From Riptortus pedestris (Eukaryota; Arthropoda; Insecta; Hemiptera; Alydidae): a stretch of 64,000 nt of DNA. The notes below the pieces were generated by a model that worked only from the letters and a program-made list of their open reading frames with translations, was not told the origin of the DNA and did not search any database. Both the position numbers and the translations under genes were made by a program. The stretch lies in assembly GCA_019009955.1 (NCBI GenBank), contig CM032228.1:70117501-70181500 (forward strand). Reading direction: 5' to 3'. Below are positions 32,551 to 43,439 of this stretch, piece by piece (the stretch's first letter is position 1; each line of letters begins with the position of its first letter).

Positions 32551-32914
32551 GCAGAGGCTGGAGAGGGAGTCAAGTGAATTATACAACTCACATTACGAAG
32601 TGGAGAGGTCCTTGACCGAGACTATCTCGGTGCAGGCACATCTAGATCGAGTCTCTCTAACTCGATATGACGGCTCTATTCACCTACTTATGTAATAATC
32701 GATTATCACCATCTCATCTCCCTTTATGCCAATCTTCCGCTTATATTCACTTTTACGCAACGGGGTGAATCCCCTCCACTTGCAGTTAGAGATTAAGTTT
32801 GGCAATTAGCAGTTTTAGAAATTTATAGAAAGTACGAGAGACGTCGATAAGAATCAAGAGCAAAGCATTTTTCGTCAAAGCACTCTCATACATAACCAGT
32901 CCATCAACTAATAG
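32551..32914. other. unassigned spacer between H1 pieces
   Basis: This is a non-repetitive segment of mixed composition. No coding motif was recognised. Confidence 0.3.
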
Positions 32915-33027
32915 TCCTTCTTTCCGGGGCTGCGTAAACTAAGCAGATTTCCCGGGAAGAAAGTCTGCCACGCAGGCGTTGCGCAAACTAATCAGATTCC
33001 TCACGAGCTGGAATAGCACACTATCTC
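32915..33027 (-). mobile_element. two H1 termini in tandem
   Basis: One H1 terminus (ccggggctgcgtaaactaag ...) is followed 45 bp later by another, diverged (gtctgccacgcaggcgttgc, then gcaaactaatcagattcc), in the same orientation. This is a broken tandem. Confidence 0.6.
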
Positions 33028-33149
33028 ACGACATATTAGCAGATGTCCCTTGAGGTCGTACTCATGACGCGATTTTCGAAAAATTTCTTCAAATGTCCAT
33101 CGATCCTACCAAGGAGATGACGAAAATGAGGTCCGTTCAAAATTATATA

Positions 33150-33882
33150 GAATGGATTTGTTTAACACGAAATCCCGGCGTTCAGGCTGCTACCTGTCGG
33201 TGAGTCATAACCGGCGACAAGTGCCTTAAGTCTCATTGCATTGTCTCGTCTCGGGTCTGTTTACTTGGAGCGTATTGATTTATGTAGTGTCGACTGTTTG
33301 TGCGTGAAATATTCGAGAATGAGTGCGAAAAGACAACCCAAGGCATTGACTGTTGGTGAAAAGTTACAAATGATAAAGTTGGTGAACGAAGGGGTAAAGA
33401 AGAAAGACATCGCTACCAAGTTTAATATTCCAGGTAGTACGCTATCAACAATTATAAAAAAACAGGTAGAAATTGAAAAACGGGCAAACGAAGGTAATAT
33501 TAAATGTAAGCGGAATGCAGTGTATGAGGAAGTGGTTTAAGCAATGCAGAGACAAAAACATTCCTCTTGGTGGTCCGATAATTAGAGAAAAGGCCGAAAA
33601 CTTTGCAAAATCTCATGGTTATTTTCTGTTTTCTGTGTTTTACCGTTTTTTTTTTTTAATTATGTATATATACATATTTTAATTCATTTAAATATTCGTA
33701 AATATTAAGATTATGTAGATTTGTAGAAGATGTAGGGAATAAATCACAGTCCATTTTTTTACCTCTGTAACACGAATTTTCATTTAGTTCACCTCTATAA
33801 CTCGAACTATGCCTAAGACGAACTATACATAACACGAACAAAAATGGCAGTCCCGTGGAATTTCGTGATAGCGAGAGCCGAC

Positions 33883-33884
<2 letters not shown>
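33150..33884 (+). mobile_element. Tigger/pogo-like element, truncated
   Basis: The right terminus, inverse orientation, reads cagtcggctctcgctatcac, a typical pogo/Tigger CAGT-starting inverted repeat. The left end (taacacgaaatcccggcg) is degenerate. The element is inserted at TA in an H1 microsatellite. It carries only the N-terminal part of a transposase gene, so it is internally deleted. Confidence 0.72.
33319..33625 (+). pseudogene. Tigger/pogo transposase N-terminus (CENP-B-type HTH)
   Basis: From ATG at 33319 it reads MSAKRQPKALTVGEKLQMIK ... VNEGVKKKDIATKFNIPGST ... LSTIIKKQ, the psq/CENP-B N-terminal DNA-binding helix-turn-helix of Tigger transposases. It runs to a stop at 33538-33540. 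In a second frame it continues FKQCRDKNIPLGGPIIREKA and then NFAKSHG, which matches the start of the second DNA-binding half. The DDE domain is absent. Confidence 0.85.
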
Positions 33885-33938
<54 letters not shown>

Positions 33939-33957
33939 ATCTATTGATTAACTAATC

Positions 33958-34170
33958 TCAAAAGCCCGACAAGCAGGGGCTGCGTAAACTAAGCAGATTC
34001 GCCACTTGCAGGAATAACATACATGTAATCTCATCTCACTACATACTTCCTATTTCTATGAGAAAAGCAGTTGAATCAAAGGGAAGGGGGACGGGGCTGA
34101 AACAATGTACGAATAACTCACTCAATTCATGAGTTAGGAAAATAGAAATAAATCAAACAAAAATTGTGTC
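33958..34170 (-). mobile_element. H1 terminal fragment
   Basis: It begins gacaagcaggggctgcgtaa, then actaagcag, and continues through the subtype with aggaataacatacatgt and the gtacgaataactcactc block. Confidence 0.7.
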
Positions 34171-34227
34171 TGCTATATCGGTATCAGATATAGGGGAGAG
34201 TAGGGTAAAACAGGTAGTCGGGAGCAA

Positions 34228-34233
34228 AGCGAG

Positions 34234-34291
<58 letters not shown>

Positions 34292-34745
34292 TTTGTCTAT
34301 TAACGCTCTAGCGGTCGCAATTATTGTTTGATCGTTACCAAACTGGATATTTATAGGTTTTATGCAAAGAAACAGATCAAGTTCGTTAATGGCTGAAATG
34401 GGACCAGAGTGAGGGGGGGGGTTTAGAGGGGGGGATTTTCGAAAATTCAAAATATCTCCGTTACCATACGTCGGATCATTGTATGTTGTAAAAATTGTAT
34501 AGAACCATTCTTATTGCAAATTAAATTTACTATAAATATTGTTCTATACATTTATTCTCTATCTTGAATATTAACCGAGATATTTGCATTTTTATTAAAT
34601 GTGGGTGGATAACGCATGACTAAGTTTCCCACCAAAAGCTAGTTCGGCCGTTTCCGTACTGCTCGGCTCTCGTATGGAGATTTCTCTATTGTATAACTTC
34701 ACGTGGGAAATCTGATTAGTTTACGCAGCCCCTTTTGTCAAAGGG
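34228..34745 (+). mobile_element. H1 copy, short subtype, sense orientation
   Basis: It starts in (TA)n (34235-34283), then ttaacgctctagcggtcgc, a double G tract at 34413-34436 (gagggggggggtttagaggg), module end, the subtype block agctagttcggccgtttccg, and terminus cacgtgggaaatctgattag followed by tttacgcagcccctttt. The palindrome end is missing. Confidence 0.8.
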
Positions 34746-34985
34746 CACTGGGCATCACGGCCGATGATGGCTGAACTTGATGTTTGTTTCTCCTTTAGTT
34801 GAGATTATATTTGTTATAAAATGAGGTGCCTCATAGCCATTGTCGCCATTTTTCTCAGACTATCATTTTTTCTTCTTCTACCACGTGGCCATGGAGGTAG
34901 TCATCGGGGCACGGGTTGCTAGGCAATGGCGTGGATGGGCAGCTGGGACTTAGACGTCATTTTTTCTTTGAGCATAAGTGCCGTA
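34746..34985. other. unassigned GC-richer spacer
   Basis: This is non-repetitive DNA including gccgatgatggctgaacttg. No motif was recognised. Confidence 0.3.
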
Positions 34986-35682
34986 AACAAAGATTGGTTC
35001 TATAAAATTTTACGATCCCGTTCATAATAACGGTATCCAAAACAAATTCGTGTCCGATTTCTGCCAACAAGAAATATGATCTCTAGTGTTGTCTGAAAAA
35101 TATTGAGTATAGAATAGGCCAAATAAACGTTTTCGAAACAAGAACTTCTTAATTGATGGCATTGGACAACGAATTTTCATTTATCTTCCATAATAAAGAT
35201 GTCTTGAAAACAATATTTGGTATTTAAGCAGAGAATAATGTGTTTCATGATATAACAGGTTATTGTTAATATGACATGAGCAGGAGTGGGGGTTTACTGA
35301 TGGTCGAAAATAAAAATATTTCCGTTAGTATTCAATGTAGAGAAAACACGTATATAACAACATTTATAGGTAATTAAATTAGCAATAAGATTGGTTTTAT
35401 ACGATTTTTCGATCCGATTCATAATAACGGAGATATTTCAAATTTTCAAAATTCCCCCCTTCAACCCCCCCCCCCACTCTCTCCCGCAAGTCCGATTTCA
35501 GCCATTAACAAACAGGATCTTTCTTTTTACATAAAAACGATTATATATCGAGTTTCGTTACGATAAGACACAAATTGCGACTGCTAGAGTGGTAACATAC
35601 AAATGCATATATTAATATGTTATATTATATTTATATATATTATATTAGTAAATTATCCTTAAGGGAAATCTGCTAAAAAACG
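34986..35682 (-). mobile_element. H1 copy, both modules, diverged
   Basis: Module 1 (from about 35000), module 2 with poly-C at 35466-35475, and the block gcgactgctagagtggtaac are followed by an irregular TA region. It ends ccttaagggaaatctgctaa. The ~130 bp usually between the TA tract and the end are deleted. Confidence 0.75.
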
Positions 35683-35929
35683 ATGAGTAGAAGGTGGCAA
35701 GAGGGGTGGGACGGATACATGTCATTAAATACGCAGAAAATTAAATATTAAAGAGATTTTATCTTGGTGATTATTTCGATTTAACGTGTCATCATGGCAT
35801 AAATTGTTAAAAACAGTCCAAACATTTTCATATTAATTTTTAATTATCTTCAGAAAGAAGGAATGTATCAAAAAACACCTGGATACAATTGGGAAGTAAA
35901 TAAAACTTCCAAAATGCATTAACTAATCA

Positions 35930-36819
35930 TATTTTCAATGTGCTGATTTGGCACACTATTTTTCTTCTCTACCTATATATTTTTTGTATCAAAGTGAAAA
36001 TTGGATGAATACAAGTGGGGTTTAAATGACAGCTGAAAAAAATAATGTGTGAATAACTCATTTAATATTTAAAAATGTATAGAAGGACAATTGCAGAGGG
36101 TAATAATTAACCAAGAGTGATTCAATGAAACATTTAGATGTGACTTATATTAACGGAGATATTTTGAGTTTTCGAAATCCCCAGTAAACCTGTTCAAGGT
36201 CCGATTTTAGTAATAAATGACCATGAACATTAGTGATGAATCAAACGGTTATACGTCGATTATTGTATAAATCAAATTAACATTTCCGAGTAAAGAAGTT
36301 TAGTCATAATTGGTGACTTCTTTGCACAAGTTATTTGCATTTACCCCTCAAAGTAACGGCTCAATGAGAGCAATATTTGGTACTTTGGCTTCAAATAAAA
36401 TAGTTTATGATAAAACAGCTTATTGCTAATATGTAGGAGTGGGGATTTACTGAAGGCTGAAAACTAAAAAATGCAAATATTTCCGTTAATATTAAAGATA
36501 TAGAACCAATGTATGAATTTTTAAAATTACCCCACTTTAACCCTTCACCCTCCCCCCTCCTCATCCCGAATCGATTTCAGCCGTTGATGAACTCGATCTT
36601 TATATTTACACAGAAGGTTAAAATATGGAATTTGGTAATCATAAAACCAAAATTGCGACCGTTAGAGCGTTAAGAGACAAATGTATAAATATGCATATAA
36701 TTTTAAACGGACCTCACTTCGTCATATCCTAGGTGGGATCGATGGACATTTGAAAATATTTTTTGAAAATCGACATGAGCCTCAGTAGCTAATCTCCCTT
36801 GAGGGAAATCTGCTAAAAG
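35930..36819 (-). mobile_element. H1 copy, two modules, short TA
   Basis: It has diverged module 1, module 2 with the gtaggagtggggatttactg block, the block gcgaccgttagagcgttaag, then only a short TA-like stretch, then acggacctcacttcgtcat, ending tgagggaaatctgctaaa. The next H1 terminus starts at once, head-to-tail. Confidence 0.8.
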
Positions 36820-36930
36820 TCCGTCACGCAGGGGCTACTTAAACTAAGCAGATTTCCTACCTACTGGTATAACAAGGTTGAGATTTCATCTTACCACATA
36901 TATAACCGCAGTACCTGAATGGATAATCGA
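36819..36930 (-). mobile_element. H1 terminal fragment, tandem with previous copy
   Basis: The plus strand agtccgtcacgcaggggcta, then cttaaactaagcagattt, directly continues from the previous copy's end. Confidence 0.75.
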
Positions 36931-37527
36931 GAAGAAAGGAAAAGATATATACTGCATGAATTACTTAAGAACAATATTACAACAACACTATATTCTACCT
37001 CATATTAACTTTAGTGAAAAATCTGTTATTATACAGCATAAACTATAAACAAAATCTCTAAACTGTATGTATCTGTTTCATTGCAGTACCACTCTAATCA
37101 CATCTTAAACGATGCGCCTATTAAAAAAATATAGAGAGCAAAAGTATTTTAAACTGTTTCAAATTTTAAAGCACAGAAAAAAAAATTGAGAAAAGACCTT
37201 AATGATATACCAAAGTTTAACAGTTTTTTCTGAAAAAGTTTCGCGACATAGTAGAAGTTTCTAGGTTAATCTAAGAAGTTTCTAGACATTATAAGTTGGC
37301 GGTGACCCTATCGAATCTCTTTGGATATGAACTAAACCACTGACCGTATAGACTGAGAAGTTAACTCCAGTAATTTTCAAAAGTATATTGGTTATAGAAT
37401 TACTTCCAAGTTCATATAGCTAAAGGTTTCCATTTGAATATACCTGGCTGCAATTCAATAACAACCGATAAGAGAGCGAGTTGAGTCGTTATTCATATTC
37501 TCTGCTCATATACGTTGGAGTGATGTT
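36931..37527. other. unassigned AT-rich spacer
   Basis: No coding or repeat motif was recognised. Confidence 0.3.
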
Positions 37528-38505
37528 TTTAGCAGATTTTCCATAAGGGAAATCAACAACTTTAGCAGATTTACCTTAAGAGAAATCGGCTATTTAGGTA
37601 GTACTCAATATTTTTGAAAGGATTCCTCAAATGGCCATTGATTCTACCCAGGAGATCCCAAAAATGAGGTCAATTCAAAAATGTATACACACACACACAC
37701 ACACACATTTGTCTGTTTACGCTCTAACGGTCACAATATTTGTTCGATAGTTACCAAACTCAATATTTAAACGTTTTATGTAAAACTAAAGATCATTTTC
37801 GTTAATGGCTGAAAAACGGCTAGTGGGACGGGGGATTTGCGGAAATTCCTAATATCTCCGTTAATATGCGCCAGATTAAAAAATTGTATAGAACCAATGT
37901 TATTCGATATTGAGTGATCTATAAATGTTATTTTATACATATTTTCTGTATTTCTATTTGGATTATATAGTTTTCCGCTTTCAGGAAACTCCTATTTCTA
38001 CTAACGTCATATTAATAAGAAGTTGTAATATCATGAACTACTTCTGTACAAGGTTAAATACCAAATATTGTTTTCATTGAACTTTTACTTTGTGAGATCC
38101 CCACCTTTTTTTTCTTCTTGGATTACTAAAATTTGAGTGATTGAGATAAAAATTTATTCTGATTCATTATAAATTACAGAACTAGCTATAGTAACTAGTT
38201 TTAAATAAAATTAATGTTTTATATTCAGATATATTTCTTTAATTGTTTTCCTTTCCGGTTTAGAAAATGTCTGTCCCTCTATTCAGCTCTGAGAGGTATG
38301 CTGACCTATTTCTTTATAATTACGACGCTTTCGGTAGTAGAGATTATTATCTTGTAAAGTGACTGAAAGATTTCTCATTGCCATTTGTTTTTGTTCACTC
38401 AATATTCACGGTGGTGTTAAGTGTAAGAATATGTAGATTTATTTATTGTAAAACTTCACCTGGTCCTGCTTAGTTCACGCAGCTCCTGCGTGAGGAAATT
38501 CTTTA
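37528..38505 (+). mobile_element. H1 copy, full length, with (AC)n instead of (TA)n
   Basis: It has a duplicated start terminus (gcagattttccataaggg and agcagatttaccttaagag). Next come catttttgaaaggattcct-like and gacgaaaatgagg-like blocks, an (AC)n microsatellite at 37684-37709, the block gtttacgctctaacggtcac, one module, the long subtype region (ttcacggtggtgttaag), and the hairpin terminus cacgcagctcctgcgtgag. The sense orientation is complete. Confidence 0.85.
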
Positions 38506-39100
38506 CTGTTTATTATGTAACAAATCTTAATGAAGAAGGTCAGCCATTTCATTAATTATTATGTAAAAAACGAAAGAGTGTACAATTTTGAAATGTTATA
38601 CCCAGAGTATCATAATGACCTTAAACTTAAATAAAAATAGGTACAATTTAAAGATTATTTATGCTTAGGTGGGTAATTCCCCTACGAAGGCGAGGTTAAA
38701 GAAAAAAATGTTTTCTAATACAAATTGGGAATATTTTTAGCGAATTTCAGTTTAGTGTACAAACTATTTTGATACATGGAAAGACTAGGTATGTGACCGA
38801 GATAGCTTTACACTTCGATGCCCTCAGATGGCAAAAACGGTATCGTCCATATAAGTAACTTTTGAACGGAATGCCCATTATCCTTGAAACTCTGATGTAA
38901 GGCTTGCCTGAATAACCGAAGCCCCATGGAGTACCTTCCTTTATTACAACACTAATGGAATCATTAATCATGGTGTCCATTAACATATAACAGTTTTAAT
39001 TTAATGTTATATGTAACCAAATGTATGCGGCATAACATTTAGATAATAAATATCATCATTATATATTGAGCTAGTTCATGTAGACTGACTTACAAATAAA
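38506..39100. other. unassigned spacer
   Basis: An open frame of 79 codons on the minus strand (38747-38986) has no recognisable motif and is probably chance. Confidence 0.35.
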
Positions 39101-40008
39101 AAGTCCGTCACGCAGGGTCTGCATGAACTAAGCAGATTTCCCGCGTGAAGTTTAATAATAGATAAACCTACATACTGCTAAAATAACACCACCGTGAATA
39201 TAAATTGAATAAATACAAATGGTAATAAGAAACCTCCCGACGGAAAGCATCTGAACTGTAAACAAACAGTTCTGCTAACTTCATACTGGAAAGAAAAAAC
39301 AATTACTGTAATATATCAGAATATAACGTATTAATTTGATTGAAAACTATTAACTACATCTAGTACTGTAATTTAGAATGAATCAGAATAATTTTTATCT
39401 CAATCAATCAAATAAAGTAGTCCAAAAACTAAAGAGGGGGGGGGTTACCAGTACATATTTGCATGTATCTCGTATAATAAATGTCTCTTGAAAACAATAT
39501 TTGATATTTAAGCTTCGAATGGTGTAGTTTATTACGTACCCGAGTATTGTTTGTGTAACATGAGTAGAAGTGTGGGTTTGCTGAAGGCTGAAAACTGAAA
39601 AGCGCAAATATCTCGGTTAATATTCAAGATAGAGAATAAATGTATAGAACAATATTTATAGTAAATTTAATTTGCAATAAGATTGGTTTTATACAATATT
39701 TTGATCCGTCGTATGGTAACGGAGATATTTCGAATTATCGAAAATCCCCCCTCTAAACCCCCCTTCCACTTGTCCGAGTTCAGCCATTAACAAACATGAT
39801 CATTATTTTTACATAAAACGATTATATATCGAGTTTCGTAACGATAAGACACAAATTGCGACCGCTAGAGAGTTAAAAGGCATATATATAAAATTTTGAA
39901 CGGACCTCATTTTCGTCATCTCCTGGGTAGGATCAATGGACATTTGAAGAAATTTTTCGAAATTCGTGTCATCCTTAATAGCTGATTTCCCTTAAAGAAA
40001 TCTACTAA
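39101..40008 (-). mobile_element. H1 copy, full length, unexpanded TA
   Basis: This is the cleanest complete copy (908 bp), from agtccgtcacgcagggtctg to ttaaagaaatctactaa. The TA tract is only catatatataaa, so this shows the unexpanded state. It contains the accaccgtgaatataa subtype region, poly-G at 39436-39444, the ctgaaggctgaaaactg block and a C tract at 39746-39764. Confidence 0.9.
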
Positions 40009-40364
40009 AATGATATATCTATATTGAAAGAAATGAGTTGGAAAGAATATTATTTTATTAATTTAACTATTGGCAAAAGTTACGCTTACATGCCTATATT
40101 ATCATATAATTATCGCCCAATCATTTCGTTTACTTATCCAGGTCTTCATAATCCCCTACAACACAATTCAGATGAATGCAAGATCTCAGAATTCTTCTTC
40201 TACGAAGAGCAGCTGTTTATAACGAACCTTTAGGTCATATAATTTAGAGTCATTATTGAACGACAATTCAGTGTTTGACAGTCACTGGGAAGGAAGGCTT
40301 CTCTAGATAAATTGCAAGATAAAATCAATCAACATTTTCTTGTATTTACGTTGTACACTACTCT

Positions 40365-40789
40365 TAATTGATGACGTCATCACACTACGTATTTGCATGC
40401 ATCTCAAATTATAAAGGTCCTTTGAAATCAAAACTTGGCACTTAAGCTTCCAGTAAGTTGTTACACAATAAATTGGCTTATTTTTAACCTTGCGATAACT
40501 AACAGTGGGGGTCTACTGAAAGATAAATATTAAAAAATGAAGATAGCTCCATATATATTCAAGATAGAAAAAGAATGTAAATGATAGAATTTAAAGGAAA
40601 TTAAATGTACAATGAGATTTGGTCTATAGAATTATTCGAACCGACTCTTAATAATGGAGATGAATCTTTGAATTTCCCCCTCCTACTGGTCCGATTTCAG
40701 CGAACTTGATCTTTAATTATACAAACAACGTTTAAATATTGAGTTTGGTAACGGTCAAACAAAAGTTGCAACCACTAGAGCGTTAACAG

Positions 40790-40843
<54 letters not shown>

Positions 40844-40900
40844 CAATTCATAATATAGTTTTTTAGTATTACTATATATATATATATATATATACACATA
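40365..40900 (-). mobile_element. H1 internal fragment with CRE palindrome and (TA)n
   Basis: It starts at tgatgacgtcatcacactac (full TGACGTCA), then the module with the gtgggggtctactgaaag block, C tract, gcaaccactagagcgttaac, and (TA)n at 40795-40838 and 40873-40894. The terminus beyond the TA tract is lost. Confidence 0.75.
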
Positions 40901-40971
40901 TATAGTAGTATGTTGTAAACTGGAACAATATAATTTAATAAAATAAATGAATAAAAGAGGAAAGGAATGAA

Positions 40972-41566
40972 AGCCCGTCACACAGGGGCTGCGTAAACTA
41001 AGCAGATTCCCCACGTGTAGTTATAAAATAGAGAAATCTCTATACGAGAGCCGAAATGTTACGGAAACGGCCGAACTAGCTTTCGGTGGAAACGATTAGA
41101 ACCGACCTTAGCCGATCTCATCTCCGCACACTCTTAATAAAAATGCAAATATCTAGGTTAATATTCAAGGTAGGGAATAAATGTATATAACAATATTTAT
41201 AGTAAATTTAATTTGCAATAAGGTTGATTTTATACAATTGTTTGATCCAACGTATAGTAACGGAGATATTTCGAATTTTCGAAATCCCCCCCCCTCTAAA
41301 CCTCGTCTCTCACTGTTCTGATTTCAGCCTTTAACGAACTTGTTCTTTATTTTTACATAAAACGATTAAACGCCGAGTTTGGTGATGATTAAACGAAAAT
41401 TGCGACCGCTAGAGTGTTAATAGACAAGCATATACCCGTATATATAGTTTTGAACTGACCTCAATTTCGTCATCTCCTCGCTAGGATCGATGGACATGTG
41501 AAGACATTTTTCGAAAATTAAGTATGACTTCCAATAGCTGATTTCCCTTCGAGGAAATCTGCTAAA
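40972..41566 (-). mobile_element. H1 copy, full-length short subtype (~595 bp)
   Basis: It is complete at both ends: gcccgtcacacaggggctgc ... tcgaggaaatctgctaa. It carries the short-subtype block acggccgaactagctttcgg, one module, C tract at 41287-41293, and only a short TA-like stretch. Confidence 0.88.
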
Positions 41567-41875
41567 AATGCGGAAGAATTGAGCAAAACAGAATAGAAAT
41601 AAAGAAAATATTCAAACAGAATAGAAATAAATAAAATATTAAAACAGAAAATGTTTAAATTGATACAATCTTAGAAATTAAGTTAATATATTATTTATGT
41701 ATATTTTATTTGAAATAAAGCTAAAATTAAAGACTTTGTATTAATTTAATTTTATGTTTGGAGACCAGTATCATTTTCCTTTGAATTTCTTTGTTCTTTG
41801 AAATTATGTTTTTGGAATGATATTTTGCATGTGTAAATATTATTGTATCGTTCTGATGGATGAGGTACCTCCAGT

Positions 41876-42075
41876 TTATAGATCAAGTAAGCCATAAGTA
41901 TGACGGACTCTGCAGTCTATATGTATATGTTTTATTTTTCGTCGTACATTGCACTCTTTACATATTGGTCTTTCAGTACGTTCCATTAAATACGAATGTC
42001 TTATTGCAATATGTCCTTTACGTTGCCCCTCGTTTTCTTCTTGTAATGCGTTCACAGCTTTCGTCTTTAGCATTT
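41876..42075 (-). pseudogene. non-LTR retrotransposon C-terminal remnant
   Basis: The open frame reads GHIAIRHSYLMERTERPICK, then ECNVRRKIKHIHIDC. The pattern GHT.L.H.YLM...PPC..C...L.IKHIL..C is the C-terminal zinc-knuckle region of Jockey-type second ORFs. Only this end is present. Confidence 0.7.
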
Positions 42076-42547
42076 AATTCAGTTTAGAGACTAATAACTT
42101 CATTATTATAATTTGGGAAAGTAAAAAAATGTATTTGCGATCTCTTTTATGCGAGGTGGCATATGAAACAGCCAAAGCAATTTATATAAGCCGGGTTGTT
42201 GGAAAGTTAGAGGAGAAGGGGTTATTGAGAAGTGTAGGCATTTGAAGAGGCGCGCCCAGGAAGCAGTATTCAAGTCTGTAGGGGCCGAAGAAAAGGAACG
42301 AGATAGCTGATCTTGTTCATAAGAAGAAAAGTGCGCATAAAGTTTTGTCTTGAGCAAGGGTGGGAGTTCAGAGTTTTTAACTTAAAGACTAAGGATAAAG
42401 TTGAAAAGAGCAAAAATAACATCTGATTTGATTTGTGCCGAATGATTGAGAATGCTCAGGCTACATTGAAGTTAAAGGAATCTCAATGGTCGAAAAAGTT
42501 TTTCAAAGGGTAATTTAGTACTTCTAAGCTACTCTCTATTGAGTCCC

Positions 42548-42992
42548 TTAACTGCCTCTTCTATGATACAAATTGAACATACAAAGCTTTAATAAAAATT
42601 TGTATTATCTCGGAACCAGCTTATTTTGAATCATTTCTTTCTTTTTAGAAATTTCATTTGATGGTTGGTGTCATAATTACGTTCTTACAAATTATTGTAA
42701 TAAGGAAATAGTATAGTTTTCGACTTGTAATTGTTTATACAACTTAAACAAACCCATGCCTATATCGAGAATTTTCTACAAGTAGGCTATCTTGACAACA
42801 CGCGAATAAATAATATATAAACGTGTAATTCTAACTAACAGAGACTACTAAAAGTAACTGGCGGGGACAAAACGAAAAATACTGCAAAACTTGAAGGAGG
42901 CAGAATAATAAAGATATAGCATCGAAATACCTATAACTATAAATCGCCCCAAAAATATAGAAGTTAATTTGTATCATAGAAGAGGTAGTTAT
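42548..42992. mobile_element. MITE, ~445 bp, 25-bp inverted repeats
   Basis: The left end ctgcctcttctatgatacaa (then attga) is matched by the right end inverse ctacctcttctatgatacaa (then attaa). Flanks are TTAA on the left and TTAT on the right, so a TTAA-type target is possible. No coding sequence. Confidence 0.7.
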
Positions 42993-43261
42993 AACTGCAA
43001 CGTGCATTTACTGGGAACTGATAGACGAATCTTCTTATATTAGAGACAACCCCCAGCAAGGAAGCCTTGAACAATTGAAGAAAAAGTTCTCCAAAATCAA
43101 CACAAAAGGTTTTCTGTAGGGTTTAATGTTAACTTTTCACTTCATATTTTGTCACATCAATTATGTATTTAATAGGTTTATTAAAATTCATTAAACTTGA
43201 TCTAAATGATGAATGTGTATTATATCTGTTATTCAGCAAAAATGAAAAAAAAAAAAAAAAA

Positions 43262-43437
43262 AATTATTAACGTCCACATTTCTAACGAATGTTAATTGGG
43301 ACGGGTTATCTACAGGTCACCTCCCTTTTCTAGCCATGGTGGGACTAATGACTTTACTTAATGAATTCCGTCACTAAATAAATTCCTTTTCCCAGGCGAG
43401 AATCGAACTCGCCACTCTAGGATTACCATGTGATGAC
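43262..43437 (-). mobile_element. tRNA-derived SINE, copy 7
   Basis: It has taacgtccacatttctaac through ccaggcgagaatcgaactcg and gccactctagg, next to an 18-bp A run at 43245-43263. The A-box side is truncated. Confidence 0.72.
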
Positions 43438-43439
43438 AG

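Larger units (their letters stand above)
33027..33932 (+). mobile_element. H1 end split by a Tigger insertion
   Basis: The palindrome-side terminus (tagcagatgtcccttgaggt ... gacgaaaatgaggtccgttc, then aaaattatata to 33149) is separated from its TA microsatellite (33888-33932) by the Tigger/pogo element. Reading across the insertion restores the normal H1 order. Confidence 0.7.

Noticed and set aside
38747..38986. 79-codon minus-strand frame with some balanced composition
   Set aside because: No recognisable motif, no splice signals that join to other coding DNA.
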